Assembly: GCF_900157365.1 (NCBI RefSeq)
Contig: NZ_FUEZ01000004.1
Coordinates: forward strand, 2,467,066 to 2,531,065
Source: Mycobacterium numidiamassiliense
Lineage (GTDB): Bacteria; Actinomycetota; Actinomycetes; Mycobacteriales; Mycobacteriaceae
Length of the DNA stretch: 64,000 bases
Reading direction: 5' to 3'
The stretch's first letter is position 1. Every line of letters starts with the position of its first letter. A program made the position numbers and the translations under genes. The notes under the pieces are model-generated. The model saw only the letters and a list, made by a program, of their open reading frames with translations. It did no database searches and was not told the DNA's origin. Positions 8,704 through 17,744 of the stretch are shown piece by piece.

Positions 8704-9595
8704 ATTCCATTCGGGCTTCGTGTGTTTCGTGGGACGACCGAACACCGGCAAGTCCACCCTGACGAATGCTCTGGTCGGCAGCAAGGTGGCCATCACGTCG
8801 AAGCGGCCGCAGACCACCCGGCACACCATTCGCGGGATTGTGCACCGGGAGAACTTTCAGATCATCCTGGTCGACACCCCGGGTCTGCACCGGCCGCGCA
8901 CGCTGCTCGGCAAGCGGCTCAACGACCTGGTCCGCGACACCTATACCGAGGTCGACATCATCGGGCTGTGCATCCCGGCCGACGAGGCGATCGGTCCGGG
9001 GGACCGCTGGATCGTCGAGCAGATCCGTTCGGTCGCTCCCAAAACCACCCTCGTCGTCATCGTCACCAAGATCGATAAAGTCCCCAGGGATCGGGTGGCC
9101 GCACAGCTGGTCGCTGTCGCAGAGCTGGTCGACAACGCCGCCGAAATTGTTCCGGTCTCGGCGACGACCGGTGAGCAAGTCGGCGTGCTGATGGACGTGC
9201 TGGCCGGGGCGCTGCCGATTGGCCCGGCTTACTACCCGGACGGTGAGCTGACCGACGAGCCCGAAGAAACCCTGATGGCCGAGCTCATCCGCGAGGCCGC
9301 CCTCGAAGGCGTGCGTGACGAGCTACCGCACTCTCTGGCGGTGGTGATCGACGAGGTCAACCCGCGCGCGGACCGTGATGACCTGATCGACGTGTACGCG
9401 GTGCTCTACGTCGAGCGGGACAGCCAGAAGGGCATCATCATCGGCAAGGGTGGGGAACGGCTGCGCGAAGTGGGGACCGCGGCGCGCGGTCAGATCGAGA
9501 AGCTGCTGGGCACCAAGGTCTATCTCGACCTGCGGGTCAAGGTCGCCAAGAACTGGCAGAGCGACCCCAAACAGCTTGGCCGACTTGGCTTTTAG
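8696..9595 (+). CDS. era: GTPase Era
   Basis: Essential-type GTPase that assists 30S assembly by binding the 3' end of 16S rRNA. The 299-residue protein shows G1 G-R-P-N-T-G-K-S-T (about residues 12-20), the T-R-H-T switch I, G3 D-T-P-G (about 61-64), G4 T-K-I-D, and a C-terminal KH domain with I-I-I-G-K-G-G-E-R-L-R-E-V-G. The ATG at 8696 overlaps the upstream gene by 8 nt and has GGAGAAG upstream; a longer in-frame start at 8654 lacks such support. It ends the ybeY-CNNM-era run and converges on the amidase gene. Confidence 0.95.
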   Translation: MTEFHSGFVCFVGRPNTGKSTLTNALVGSKVAITSKRPQTTRHTIRGIVHRENFQIILVDTPGLHRPRTLLGKRLNDLVRDTYTEVDIIGLCIPADEAIGPGDRWIVEQIRSVAPKTTLVVIVTKIDKVPRDRVAAQLVAVAELVDNAAEIVPVSATTGEQVGVLMDVLAGALPIGPAYYPDGELTDEPEETLMAELIREAALEGVRDELPHSLAVVIDEVNPRADRDDLIDVYAVLYVERDSQKGIIIGKGGERLREVGTAARGQIEKLLGTKVYLDLRVKVAKNWQSDPKQLGRLGF

Positions 9596-9601
9596 CGCGT
9601 C

Positions 9602-11077
9602 CTAGCTGTGTGGCTGGATGTGCTCGTGGTCCCACCACACCGTCGGCTGCTTGGTCGCCCACCCGCTCACCGCTTCCAGTTCGGCGGCCAGCGAGATGAG
9701 CATGCCTTCGCTGTCGGCCGGCCCCATCAGCTGTACACCGATCGGCAGGCCCTCGCTGGTGAACCCGGCCGGCACGTTGATCGACGGCCAGCCCAGCACG
9801 TTCCACGGCCAGGTCACCGGGCACGCGCGGATCATCGCCCGGTCGGTGCGGTAGCTGCCGAAGCGGTCGAAATAGCGGGCCAGCGGCGGTGGTTGCGCGG
9901 TGGTGGGGGCCAGCACCACGTCGACGATGTCGAAGATGGAACCCACTCGGTACTGCAGCGCCGGCTCGTGCAGGCGGGTGTTGCGCAGAATGGCCTGCCC
10001 CAGGAAGTGGCCCGTGCGCAGATTGGCGACGGTGCGCGGGTCCAGGTCGACGCCGTCGCCCAGCCGCTCCTCCCAGTCCCGCAAACCCGCGGTGGACCGG
10101 GCGAGAAAATCCCACCCCAGCCGAACGCCGTAGTCGGGGTTGCCGGTCACCACCGTGTGCCCGAGCAGCTCCAACTGCTTGCCGACGGCGCGTAAGGCGG
10201 CCTGGATTTCGGGATGCAGCTTGGCCCGGAAGAAGGTGTAGGGGAACCGGGTGGACAGCGCGATGTTCAGCGGACCGGGCGCTTTGCCGACATAGTCGAA
10301 GGCCGTGATCGGGGGCGGCTTGTGCCGGTCGCCCTCGACGTTGCCGGACGCGGCGTCGAGCACCAGCGCCGCGTCGGCCACCGTGCGGGCCAGCACTCCG
10401 TTGACCGTGATGCCGTTGAAGGCCTCCGGCAACGGCCAGGTCGAGATGCGTCCCCGCTGCGGCTTGATGCCCACCAGATGCGTCCACGCCGCCGGGATGC
10501 GGACGCTGCCCGCGCCGTCTGAGCCGATGGCGGCGGTGACCAGGCCCGCGGCCACCGCGGCCGCGCTGCCTCCCGACGACCCGCCCGGGGTGTGCCGGCG
10601 TGACCACGGGTTGCGGGTGTGCCCGAAGCCGGGTCCGCTGGTGAAGGGCCATTGCCCCAGCTCGCAGGTATTGGTCTTGCCGACGATCACCGCGCCTGCG
10701 GCCTTGAGGCGACGGACCACCTCGGCGTCCTGCGTCGCGGCGGCCACATATCCGTCGGTGCCGAACGCGGTGGGCACGCCAGCAATGTCGACGTCGTCTT
10801 TGACGGCGATCGGGATGCCCAGCAACGGCGCCGTGTCACCGGCGGCCCGTCGCCGGTCGGCCCGGGCGGCGTCGGCCAGCGCGGACTCGGTGAGCACCAC
10901 CCGGAACGCGTTCAGGGTGGACTGGCTCGTATCGATGGCATGCAGCGACTTGCGCACCAATGTGTCGGACGTCACCCTGCGGGTGGCCAGCTGATACAGC
11001 AGGTCAGTGAGCGTTGGCAGGCGCTTGCTGCGGGGTCCGGAAGTGGACCCGGAAGCAGACTCGTCGGCGCCAATCAC
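9602..11077 (-). CDS. amiA2: Amidase (AmiA2-like, amidase-signature family)
   Basis: Amidase-signature hydrolase cleaving carboxamides. The 491-residue protein has the catalytic Lys region (I-P-I-A-V-K-D-D-V-D) and the Gly/Ser-rich signature (T-P-G-G-S-S-G-G-S-A-A-A-V-A-A-G). Its nucleophile-bearing segment, G-S-D-G-A-G-S-V-R-I-P-A, has the Ser-cisSer-Lys arrangement. The first 20 residues are variable and the GTG at 11077 fits the family length. It is transcribed against the era-recO direction, as amiA2 is in M. tuberculosis. The physiological substrate is unknown. Confidence 0.9.
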   Translation of the reverse strand: MIGADESASGSTSGPRSKRLPTLTDLLYQLATRRVTSDTLVRKSLHAIDTSQSTLNAFRVVLTESALADAARADRRRAAGDTAPLLGIPIAVKDDVDIAGVPTAFGTDGYVAAATQDAEVVRRLKAAGAVIVGKTNTCELGQWPFTSGPGFGHTRNPWSRRHTPGGSSGGSAAAVAAGLVTAAIGSDGAGSVRIPAAWTHLVGIKPQRGRISTWPLPEAFNGITVNGVLARTVADAALVLDAASGNVEGDRHKPPPITAFDYVGKAPGPLNIALSTRFPYTFFRAKLHPEIQAALRAVGKQLELLGHTVVTGNPDYGVRLGWDFLARSTAGLRDWEERLGDGVDLDPRTVANLRTGHFLGQAILRNTRLHEPALQYRVGSIFDIVDVVLAPTTAQPPPLARYFDRFGSYRTDRAMIRACPVTWPWNVLGWPSINVPAGFTSEGLPIGVQLMGPADSEGMLISLAAELEAVSGWATKQPTVWWDHEHIQPHS

Positions 11078-11139
11078 GGGGTACGAGACTATCCGGCGCG
11101 GATACCCGCAATGTCGCGGTGGGGTGCAAAACTATTGTG

Positions 11140-11937
11140 ATGCGGCTATATCGAGACCGGGCTGTTGTGCTGCGCCAGCACAAGCTCGGCGAGGCCGACC
11201 GAATCGTCACCCTGTTGACTCGTGATCACGGGCTGGTTCGCGCGGTCGCCAAGGGCGTGCGGCGCACCCGCAGCAAATTCGGCGCCCGGCTGGAGCCGTT
11301 CGCGCACATCGACGCGCAGCTGCACCCCGGTCGCAACCTCGACATCGTCACCCAGGTCGTGTCGATCGACGCGTTCGCCACCGACATCGTCAGCGACTAC
11401 GGTCGGTACACCTGCGGGTGCGCGATGCTGGAAACCGCCGAACGTCTGGCCGGTGAGGAGCGGGCGCCCGCCCCAGCCCTGCATCGGCTCACGGTGGGCG
11501 CGCTGCGGGCCGTGGCCGATGGCCGCCGCCCCCGCGACCTGCTGTTGGATGCGTATCTGCTGCGCGCCATGGGCATCGCCGGTTGGGCGCCGGCGCTGAC
11601 CGAGTGCGCCCGCTGCGCCACCCCCGGTCCGCATCGGGCATTTCACATCGCCGCCGGGGGCAGCATCTGCCCGCATTGCCGCCCGGCCGGTTCGACCACA
11701 CCGCCGCTGGGTGTACTGGAATTGATGTCCGCACTGCACGACGGCGACTGGGAGGCCGCCGAGGCGGCGCCGCAATCCCACCGCAACCACGTCAGCGGAT
11801 TGGTGGCCGCACACCTGCAATGGCATCTGGAACGGCAACTCAAGACCCTGCCGCTGGTGGAGCGCAGCTATCGGGCCGACCACACCATCGCCGATCAGCG
11901 CGCCGCGCTGATCGGGCAGGATGAGGCTTGTGGTTAA
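11140..11937 (+). CDS. recO: DNA repair protein RecO
   Basis: RecFOR-pathway mediator that anneals ssDNA and helps load RecA onto SSB-coated DNA. From the ATG at 11140 the product is 265 residues, starting MRLYRDRAVVLRQHKLGEAD, an N-terminal OB-fold typical of RecO. A zinc-finger-like C-A-R-C ... C-P-H-C motif lies at about residues 150-185. An earlier in-frame start would extend into the divergent amidase promoter. It overlaps uppS by 17 nt, indicating translational coupling. Confidence 0.93.
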   Translation: MRLYRDRAVVLRQHKLGEADRIVTLLTRDHGLVRAVAKGVRRTRSKFGARLEPFAHIDAQLHPGRNLDIVTQVVSIDAFATDIVSDYGRYTCGCAMLETAERLAGEERAPAPALHRLTVGALRAVADGRRPRDLLLDAYLLRAMGIAGWAPALTECARCATPGPHRAFHIAAGGSICPHCRPAGSTTPPLGVLELMSALHDGDWEAAEAAPQSHRNHVSGLVAAHLQWHLERQLKTLPLVERSYRADHTIADQRAALIGQDEACG

Positions 11938-12817
11938 GGAGCGCAAGGGAAAGTCCGTGGACTTCCCGCAACTGCCCGCCGCGCCCGACGACTATCCCAC
12001 CTTTCCGGACAGGTCGACCTGGCCCGTCGTGTTTCCCGAGCTGCCGCCATCGTCCGACGGCGGCCCGAGCCGGCCACCGCAGCACATTTCGAAGGCGGTC
12101 GCGCCGCGCATCCCGGCGGAGCGCTTGCCCAACCATGTGGCCATCGTCATGGACGGCAATGGCCGCTGGGCCACCCAGCAGGGACTGACCCGCACCGAAG
12201 GTCACCGGGCAGGCGAGGCGGTGGTGATCGACATCGTCTGCGGCGCAATCGAAATCGGGATCAAGTGGCTTAGCCTCTACGCCTTTTCCACGGAAAACTG
12301 GAAGCGTTCGCCCGAGGAGGTCCGCTTCCTGATGGGCTTCAACCGCGACGTGGTGCGCATGCGCCGGGTGAACCTCAAGGCGATCGGGGTCAAGATCCGG
12401 TGGGTGGGTTCGCGACCGCGGCTGTGGCGCAGCGTGATCAACGAATTGGCGATCGCGGAGGAGATGACGAAGAACAACGACGTCATCACCGTCAACTACT
12501 GCGTGAACTACGGCGGCCGCGCCGAAATCGTCGAATCCACCAAGGAAATCGCGCGTTTGGCCGCCGCCGGACGGCTCAATCCGGAGCGCATCACCGAGGC
12601 GACCGTGGCCCATCACCTGCAACGGCCCGACATCCCCGACGTGGATCTTTTTCTGCGGACGTCGGGGGAGCAGCGGTCCAGCAATTTCATGCTGTGGCAG
12701 GCGGCGTACGCCGAATACATTTTTCAGGACAAACTGTGGCCTGACTACGACCGTCGCGATTTGTGGGCGGCGTGCGAGGAATATGCGGATCGCAACCGCA
12801 GGTTCGGGAGCGCGTAA
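11921..12817 (+). CDS. uppS: Decaprenyl/undecaprenyl diphosphate synthase (cis-prenyltransferase)
   Basis: Makes the long-chain polyprenyl diphosphate carrier for peptidoglycan and arabinogalactan by adding isopentenyl diphosphates in cis. The conserved H-V-A-I-V-M-D-G-N-G-R-W-A motif (about residues 67-79) holds the catalytic Asp, and S-L-Y-A-F-S-T-E-N-W, D-L-F-L-R-T-S-G-E-Q-R and the C-terminal L-W-P-D-Y are all present. The 298-residue length and Pro-rich N-terminal extension match mycobacterial decaprenyl diphosphate synthase. GTG at 11930 is an alternative start. The stop overlaps the next ATG as TAATG. Confidence 0.93.
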   Translation: MRLVVKERKGKSVDFPQLPAAPDDYPTFPDRSTWPVVFPELPPSSDGGPSRPPQHISKAVAPRIPAERLPNHVAIVMDGNGRWATQQGLTRTEGHRAGEAVVIDIVCGAIEIGIKWLSLYAFSTENWKRSPEEVRFLMGFNRDVVRMRRVNLKAIGVKIRWVGSRPRLWRSVINELAIAEEMTKNNDVITVNYCVNYGGRAEIVESTKEIARLAAAGRLNPERITEATVAHHLQRPDIPDVDLFLRTSGEQRSSNFMLWQAAYAEYIFQDKLWPDYDRRDLWAACEEYADRNRRFGSA

Positions 12818-13245
12818 TGCCTTCACTGCAAGAGCAATTGGAATCGGTACTGCGCGACGTGGTGTCCGTCGAAAGCGAATCCGACGGCGCGCTCACGGTT
12901 CACCACGACGGCACCTTCGCGTCGTTGCGGGTGGTGAACATCGCCGAGGACCTGGACTTGGTGTCGCTCACCCAGATCGTGGCGTGGGATCTGCCGCTGA
13001 CCAAGAAGATCAGCGATCAGGTGGCCAAGCAGGCGCACGACAGCAACTTCGGCAGCGTGTCGCTGGTGGAGAAGGTCAGTGACAAGGCCGCGCAACGCAA
13101 TTCCGGCAAGGGCGCGTCCAAGACCGCAGATGTGATGCTGCGGTACAACTTTCCCGCCGCGGGCCTGGGCGATGCTGCGCTGCGCACCCTGATCCTGCTG
13201 GTCCTCGATTCCGGCGCTCAGATGCGTCGTGCGCTGACGGCCTGA
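12817..13245 (+). CDS. Conserved actinobacterial protein (Rv2360c-like), unknown function
   Basis: A 142-residue cytoplasmic protein with no motif I can assign. The ATG at 12817 overlaps the uppS stop (TAATG), and the resulting start, MPSLQEQLESVLRD, gives a compact protein rich in acidic and hydrophobic residues. It resembles the small protein that follows uppS in M. tuberculosis. The fold recalls small YbjN/CesT-like chaperones, but that is only an impression. It converges on zur. Confidence 0.75.
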   Translation: MPSLQEQLESVLRDVVSVESESDGALTVHHDGTFASLRVVNIAEDLDLVSLTQIVAWDLPLTKKISDQVAKQAHDSNFGSVSLVEKVSDKAAQRNSGKGASKTADVMLRYNFPAAGLGDAALRTLILLVLDSGAQMRRALTA

Positions 13246-13252
13246 CCCCGGC

Positions 13253-13645
13253 TCAGGACCGGCAATCCGCGCAGGTGCCGAAGATCTCGATGGTGTGGCT
13301 GACGTCGGAGAAGCCATGCTGGGCGGCCACCCGCTCCGCCCACTCCTCGACCTCGTGCCCGCCGACTTCGATGGTGGAACCGCAACTGCGGCACACCAGA
13401 TGGTGGTGATGATGTTCCGAGCACCGGCGGTACACCGACTCGCCCGTGTCGGTGCGCAGCGTGTCGACCATGCCCCCCGCCGCCATGGATTGCAGCGTCC
13501 GGTAGACCGTGGTCAGTCCGATGTTCTCGCCGCGGCGGCGGAGTTCGTCGTGCAATTCCTGGGCCGAGTGGAATTCGTCGAGCGTCTCCAGCAGCGTCGA
13601 GATCGCCGCCCGCTGACGGGTGGAGCGGACGCTCGTGCCGGTCAC
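13253..13645 (-). CDS. zur: Zinc uptake regulator Zur (FurB), Fur family
   Basis: Zinc-responsive repressor of zinc-uptake and zinc-free ribosomal protein genes in mycobacteria. The 130-residue protein has the N-terminal winged helix with T-R-Q-R-A-A-I and G-L-T-T-V-Y-R-T-L. A metal-binding segment, S-E-H-H-H-H-H-L-V-C-R-S-C-G, and a second C-A-D-C pair near the C-terminus form the structural zinc site. It starts with GTG at 13645, overlapping the smtB stop as GTGA, so smtB-zur is one transcript, as in M. tuberculosis, where the pair is zinc regulated. Confidence 0.93.
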   Translation of the reverse strand: MTGTSVRSTRQRAAISTLLETLDEFHSAQELHDELRRRGENIGLTTVYRTLQSMAAGGMVDTLRTDTGESVYRRCSEHHHHHLVCRSCGSTIEVGGHEVEEWAERVAAQHGFSDVSHTIEIFGTCADCRS

Positions 13646-14025
13646 GGTGTGTCCTCGCCGGCGTGGGCCACGGCGTCGACGACGATGTGTGCGAGGTGAT
13701 GGTCGGCCAGCCGGTAGAGCACCTCACGGCCGGACCGCTCGCCGGTGACCACGCCCGCGGCCTTGAGGATCTTCAGATGCTGGCTGACCAGCGGCTGCGG
13801 CACACCCAGGGCGTCGACCAATTCGTGCACGCAGCGGTGGGATTCGCGTAACTGCAGCACGATGGCAATCCGCACTGGCGCGGCCAGCGCGCGCAGTAGC
13901 TCACCGGCGGCGTCGAGAATCTCCCGCGGCGGTGGCACCGGGCATTCGGCGGGCCGGAGCGGTGTCTCGTCGTGGTCGTGGGCCACCGCGGTGAGATCTG
14001 ACGGCGTTGAGGAGGACATCACCAT
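13642..14025 (-). CDS. smtB: Zinc-responsive ArsR/SmtB-family repressor
   Basis: ArsR-type dimeric repressor, here 127 residues. The winged helix contains L-R-A-L-A-A-P-V-R-I-A-I-V-L-Q-L and V-P-Q-P-L-V-S-Q-H-L-K-I-L-K (recognition helix). The C-terminal alpha-5 metal site D-H-H-L-A-H-I-V-V-D-A-V-A-H matches the zinc-sensing DxH...HxxE/H pattern. The N-terminal 35 residues are variable and His/Glu/Pro-rich. Three starts are close together (ATG 14025, GTG 14022, ATG 14019); the longest is taken. It is cotranscribed with zur, and a perfect palindrome lies 71-90 bp upstream. Confidence 0.9.
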   Translation of the reverse strand: MVMSSSTPSDLTAVAHDHDETPLRPAECPVPPPREILDAAGELLRALAAPVRIAIVLQLRESHRCVHELVDALGVPQPLVSQHLKILKAAGVVTGERSGREVLYRLADHHLAHIVVDAVAHAGEDTP

Positions 14026-14095
14026 GCGAGAGTCATCACCTCGAGAAAGTGCCGGATAGGAGCCGTGTCCACGGTAAGGAACGACTTCCACTGTC

Positions 14096-14115
14096 ACATG
14101 CGTGATGACGCATGT
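14096..14115. promoter_or_regulatory. Candidate SmtB (or Zur) operator between smtB and glyS
   Basis: ACATGCGT and ACGCATGT form a perfect 8-bp inverted repeat around GATG. The site lies 71 bp upstream of smtB and about 100 bp upstream of glyS. In M. tuberculosis the SmtB-homologous repressor binds a palindrome upstream of its own operon in a zinc-dependent way, so autoregulation through this site is the natural inference. Confidence 0.65.
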
Positions 14116-14215
14116 CAAAGACCGCGGTCCGGGTCGATACCATTGCTGGTGTTTTCCGTGCGGCACTTCGCCGCCGCACGCTTCTGCCTGACCTGGAAAG
14201 GGAGTGCGCTGCCCC

Positions 14216-15595
14216 GTGGCGTCCGTCATCGACACCGTCGTCAACCTGGCCAAACGGCGGGGCTTCGTCTACCCCTCGGGAGAGATCTACGGCGGCACGA
14301 AGTCGGCCTGGGACTACGGGCCTCTCGGCGTTGAGCTCAAAGAGAACATCAAGCGGCAATGGTGGCGCACGGTGGTCACCGGCCGCGACGACGTCGTCGG
14401 GCTCGATTCGTCGATCATCCTGCCGCGGCAGGTGTGGGTGGCCTCCGGCCACGTCGAGGTGTTCCACGACCCGCTGGTCGAGTCGCTGATCACCCACAAG
14501 CGCTATCGGGCCGACCACCTCATCGAGGCCTATGAAGCCAAACACGGACATCCGCCGCCCAACGGTCTGGCCGATATCCGCGATCCGGAGACCGGCGAGC
14601 CCGGCCAGTGGACCGAGCCGCGCGAATTCAACATGATGCTCAAGACCTACCTCGGACCCATCGAGACCGAGGAGGGGCTGCACTATCTGCGTCCCGAGAC
14701 CGCACAGGGCATCTTCGTCAACTTCGCCAACGTGGTGACGACCGCGCGCCGCAAGCCGCCGTTCGGCATTGCGCAGATCGGCAAGAGCTTCCGCAACGAA
14801 ATCACCCCGGGCAACTTCATCTTCCGCACCCGCGAGTTCGAGCAGATGGAGATGGAGTTCTTCGTCGAGCCCTCGACCGCCAAGGAGTGGCACCAGTACT
14901 GGATCGACACCCGGCTGCAGTGGTATATCGACCTCGGCATCAATCCGCAGAATCTGCGGCTCTACGAGCACGCCAAGGAGAAGCTGTCGCATTACTCCGA
15001 CCGCACCGTCGACGTCGAATACAAATTCGGCTTCCAGGGCAATCCTTGGGGTGAGCTGGAAGGTGTGGCCAACCGGACCGACTTCGACTTGTCAACGCAC
15101 GCAAAGCATTCCGGTGTCGACCTGTCCTTTTACGACCAGGTCGAGGATCGGCGCTACACGCCCTACGTGATCGAACCGGCGGCCGGCCTGACGCGGTCGT
15201 TCATGGCGTTTTTGATCGACGCGTATGCCGAGGACGAAGCGCCGAATGCCAAGGGTGGGGTCGACAAACGGACGGTGTTGCGCATCGACCCGCGGCTGGC
15301 GCCGGTCAAGGCCGCGGTGCTGCCGCTGTCGCGGCCCGCCGACCTGAGTCCCAAGGCTCGCGACCTGGCCGCGGAATTGCGCAAAAGCTGGAACATCGAT
15401 TTCGACGACGCAGGCGCGATCGGCCGGCGCTACCGTCGCCAGGACGAGGTCGGGACGCCGTTCTGCGTGACGGTGGATTTCGACTCGCTCGACGACAACG
15501 CCGTCACCGTGCGCGAACGTGACGCCATGACCCAGGAACGGGTCGCGATCGATGCGGTCGCCGACTACTTGGCGGTGCGACTCAAGGGCTGTTAG
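14216..15595 (+). CDS. glyS: Glycine--tRNA ligase (class II, dimeric type)
   Basis: Charges tRNA-Gly. The protein shows class II motifs: the N-terminal G-F-V-Y-P-S-G-E-I-Y-G-G block, R-P-E-T-A-Q-G-I-F-V-N-F, motif 2 in I-G-K-S-F-R-N-E-I-T-P-G-N-F-I-F-R, and motif 3 near E-P-A-A-G-L-T-R-S. A C-terminal anticodon-binding domain ends the protein. About 459 residues from GTG 14216, which has AGGGAG 12-17 nt upstream; GTG 14204 would add four residues and match the annotated M. tuberculosis length, but sits directly on the Shine-Dalgarno. Confidence 0.95.
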   Translation: MASVIDTVVNLAKRRGFVYPSGEIYGGTKSAWDYGPLGVELKENIKRQWWRTVVTGRDDVVGLDSSIILPRQVWVASGHVEVFHDPLVESLITHKRYRADHLIEAYEAKHGHPPPNGLADIRDPETGEPGQWTEPREFNMMLKTYLGPIETEEGLHYLRPETAQGIFVNFANVVTTARRKPPFGIAQIGKSFRNEITPGNFIFRTREFEQMEMEFFVEPSTAKEWHQYWIDTRLQWYIDLGINPQNLRLYEHAKEKLSHYSDRTVDVEYKFGFQGNPWGELEGVANRTDFDLSTHAKHSGVDLSFYDQVEDRRYTPYVIEPAAGLTRSFMAFLIDAYAEDEAPNAKGGVDKRTVLRIDPRLAPVKAAVLPLSRPADLSPKARDLAAELRKSWNIDFDDAGAIGRRYRRQDEVGTPFCVTVDFDSLDDNAVTVRERDAMTQERVAIDAVADYLAVRLKGC

Positions 15596-15720
15596 CCCCG
15601 GGAAAGGCCGTCTGGGCAAAAGCCGCGGAATTTGGTGCGGTTTCGCTTTAGGATCTAGTACAAGCGTTACCGGTCGCCGCAGGTGACCGTCGGGGTGCGG
15701 CTAGATGTGCTGGAGTTTTG

Positions 15721-16890
15721 ATGGTCCTGGAATTCACGTTGTTACCTCCCGAGGTCAATTCTGGGTTGATCTTTGGTGGTGCCGGTGCCGGGCCATTGTT
15801 TGCCGCCGCCTCGGCGTGGGCCGAATTGGCCTCCGAACTGTCGTCGTCGGCCTCGTCATTTGACTCGGTGATTTCCGGGCTGACGGGTGGGCAGTGGACG
15901 GGCCCGTCCGCGGAGCTGATGGCCCAGGCGGCGGCGCCGTATCTGCAGTGGTTGAGCGCGGCGGTGGGGCACGCCGAGGGCTCGGCGGCGCAGGCCCATG
16001 CGGCGGCCGCGGCCTTCGAGGCCGCGTTGGCGGCCACAGTGCATCCGGCGGCGGTGGCAGGCAATCGGATGACGTTGATGACGTTGATCGCGACGAACAT
16101 CCTGGGTCAGAACACGGCGGCCATTTTCGCCACCGAGATCGAGTACATGGAAATGTGGGCTCAGGATGTCGCGGCGATGTTCGGCTATCACGCGGGGGCG
16201 TCGTCGGTGGCGGCGGCTTTGCCGACGATCATCGCGCCGCCGGGCAGCTTGGCCGGGTTGATATCCACCCCGCTGACGGATTTCCTGTCGTCGATCGGAT
16301 CGACGTTCGCCTCGGGGCTGTCCTCGCTGATGGGCACCGCCGAGTCGGCGATCGCCCAGGTGGGGACGCTATTTTCCGCGCTGCCGGTGTCGGTGTCGTC
16401 CCTGGCCTCGGTGGCCCAGATCGGGATGTATCCCGCGACCGCTGCTGTGGTGTCGCCGGTGGTGGCACTGGCACATGGCACCGTGCCGGCGACCTCGGTG
16501 ATGGGTGCCACCGAGGTCCTCGCCGGCGCTCCGGCGCTTGCCGGTGCCACGGCGCCGGGCATGCAGGTGCTCGGCAGCAGTGGCGGCTTCGGCTCGGCAA
16601 TGTCTGCAAGTCTGGGGACGGCGCGGTTCGTGGGCAGCATCTCGGTGCCGCCCGCGTGGCAGGGGGCGGTTCCCGCCCGGCTCGTCTCTGCGGCGATGTC
16701 GTTGGAGGCCACGGCACCCGGCGTTCCCGTCGGCACCGCGGGGCCGACCGGCGTTCCGGTGATGTCGTCGAAGTCCGCTTCGGCCAGCAAACCCGGCGTG
16801 CCCGGGGCGACGCCGGGCAGCGGCGGACCCCGCGCGAAGCACGTCGTCCAGTCTCGGCCCCGCGTGGTGCCGCGTACCGAAGTCGGATAA
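15721..16890 (+). CDS. PPE family protein (PPE-SVP subgroup)
   Basis: Cell-envelope-associated or secreted PPE protein, probably an ESX/type VII substrate. The roughly 180-residue PPE domain starts M-V-L-E-F-T-L-L-P-P-E-V-N-S and contains the helical hairpin motif G-G-Q-W-T-G-P-S (WxG). The C-terminal part carries G-S-I-S-V-P-P-A-W-Q, the SVP signature (GxxSVPxxW), then a Ser/Pro/Gly-rich tail to residue 389. The start is ATG 15721, not the adjacent TTG 15718. No PE partner precedes it and no esx gene follows. Confidence 0.92.
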   Translation: MVLEFTLLPPEVNSGLIFGGAGAGPLFAAASAWAELASELSSSASSFDSVISGLTGGQWTGPSAELMAQAAAPYLQWLSAAVGHAEGSAAQAHAAAAAFEAALAATVHPAAVAGNRMTLMTLIATNILGQNTAAIFATEIEYMEMWAQDVAAMFGYHAGASSVAAALPTIIAPPGSLAGLISTPLTDFLSSIGSTFASGLSSLMGTAESAIAQVGTLFSALPVSVSSLASVAQIGMYPATAAVVSPVVALAHGTVPATSVMGATEVLAGAPALAGATAPGMQVLGSSGGFGSAMSASLGTARFVGSISVPPAWQGAVPARLVSAAMSLEATAPGVPVGTAGPTGVPVMSSKSASASKPGVPGATPGSGGPRAKHVVQSRPRVVPRTEVG

Positions 16891-17419
16891 CCGGGTCACG
16901 AACGGACCTTCGCTGGGGTCGCGGCGCAATATTCGGACTTTCCGAATTGGGACACGAGCGACGCTGAACTTACCGATCGGTGAATTTCGATCCGCAGACT
17001 CTATATTTCGATCCGCCGGGGATCGTAAATCTGATCCGGAGCGTCGTGCCGGACAAATCTACGGCGGCGTTCACGCGACGTCTGGTTGGGCAAACCGGTG
17101 ACACCACGCGGATATCCGAAGACCGCGAAATGCCTTGTTCAGCAAAGATTTTCGATGCATGATCCAGCATTTGCGCGTTGCGCTGCCGCCGATTGGCCCC
17201 GGGTGGCACCCGGATCGGGTGTACAGGTGGAAGCGGTTTGGGCGCCGGATTTGGCTCACCGATTTTTTCGGCCGTTTGCCGCACCCGATTTATCGCAAGA
17301 AATATGAGATATTCCCAGATATTGCGCACCGGATTGACTTACGATTGCTAAGGGCTTGGTGGTGATTAGTTTCGCCAGGAGGTCTGGCTGTACAGAGATC
17401 GGGCGTGGAAGGGGGCGGC
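16891..17419. other. Intergenic stretch with no supportable gene
   Basis: 529 bp that is visibly richer in A+T than its surroundings. Open frames here (16970-17329 minus, 16980-17162 plus and others) have unusual composition, no ribosome-binding site and no recognisable motif. I see no tRNA, insertion-sequence end or convincing promoter. It occupies the position of the variable PE/PPE/esx region of M. tuberculosis. Confidence 0.5.
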
Positions 17420-17716
17420 ATGTTATTGCCTCTAGGTACACCTCTGCCAGATGATGCTGTGTCGGCTGCTCGGGGTGAGTCGGGTCTGCTCGGTGGCTTG
17501 TCGGTTCCGCTTGTTTGGGGCGTCGCCGTTCCACCGGACGACTATGACCATTGGGCACCGGAGCCGTTAGTCGGCGCCGATGTCGAGGACGCTGCGAGCA
17601 GTGAGCGCACGGCAGAAGAGTGGGGGCAGTTCAAGCAACGGGGAGACGAAGCGCAACCACGCTTCGAGGTGGCGCGGCCGAGTAGCGTGATACCGCACTC
17701 GCCGGCGGCCGGTTAG
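17420..17716 (+). CDS. Small acidic hypothetical protein (possible PPE-linked ORF or remnant)
   Basis: A 98-residue frame starting at ATG 17420, preceded by an excellent Shine-Dalgarno (AAGGGGGCGG). It reads P-L-G-T-P-L-P-D-D-A-V-S-A-A-R-G and then G-L-S-V-P-L-V-W-G-V-A-V-P-P, with an acidic centre (D-V-E-D-A-A-S-S-E). The S-V-P-L-V-W piece vaguely recalls the SVP motif at the end of PPE-SVP proteins, so it might be a decayed PPE C-terminus. No known function is recognised; base composition and the ribosome-binding site favour a translated gene. Confidence 0.45.
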   Translation: MLLPLGTPLPDDAVSAARGESGLLGGLSVPLVWGVAVPPDDYDHWAPEPLVGADVEDAASSERTAEEWGQFKQRGDEAQPRFEVARPSSVIPHSPAAG

Positions 17717-17744
17717 CGAGAAAACTCCGCTTGCCTGAAATTAA

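Noticed and set aside
16970..17329. 119-codon minus frame after the PPE gene
   Set aside because: No ribosome-binding site and no family resemblance; it lies in an A+T-richer gap where chance frames are uninformative.
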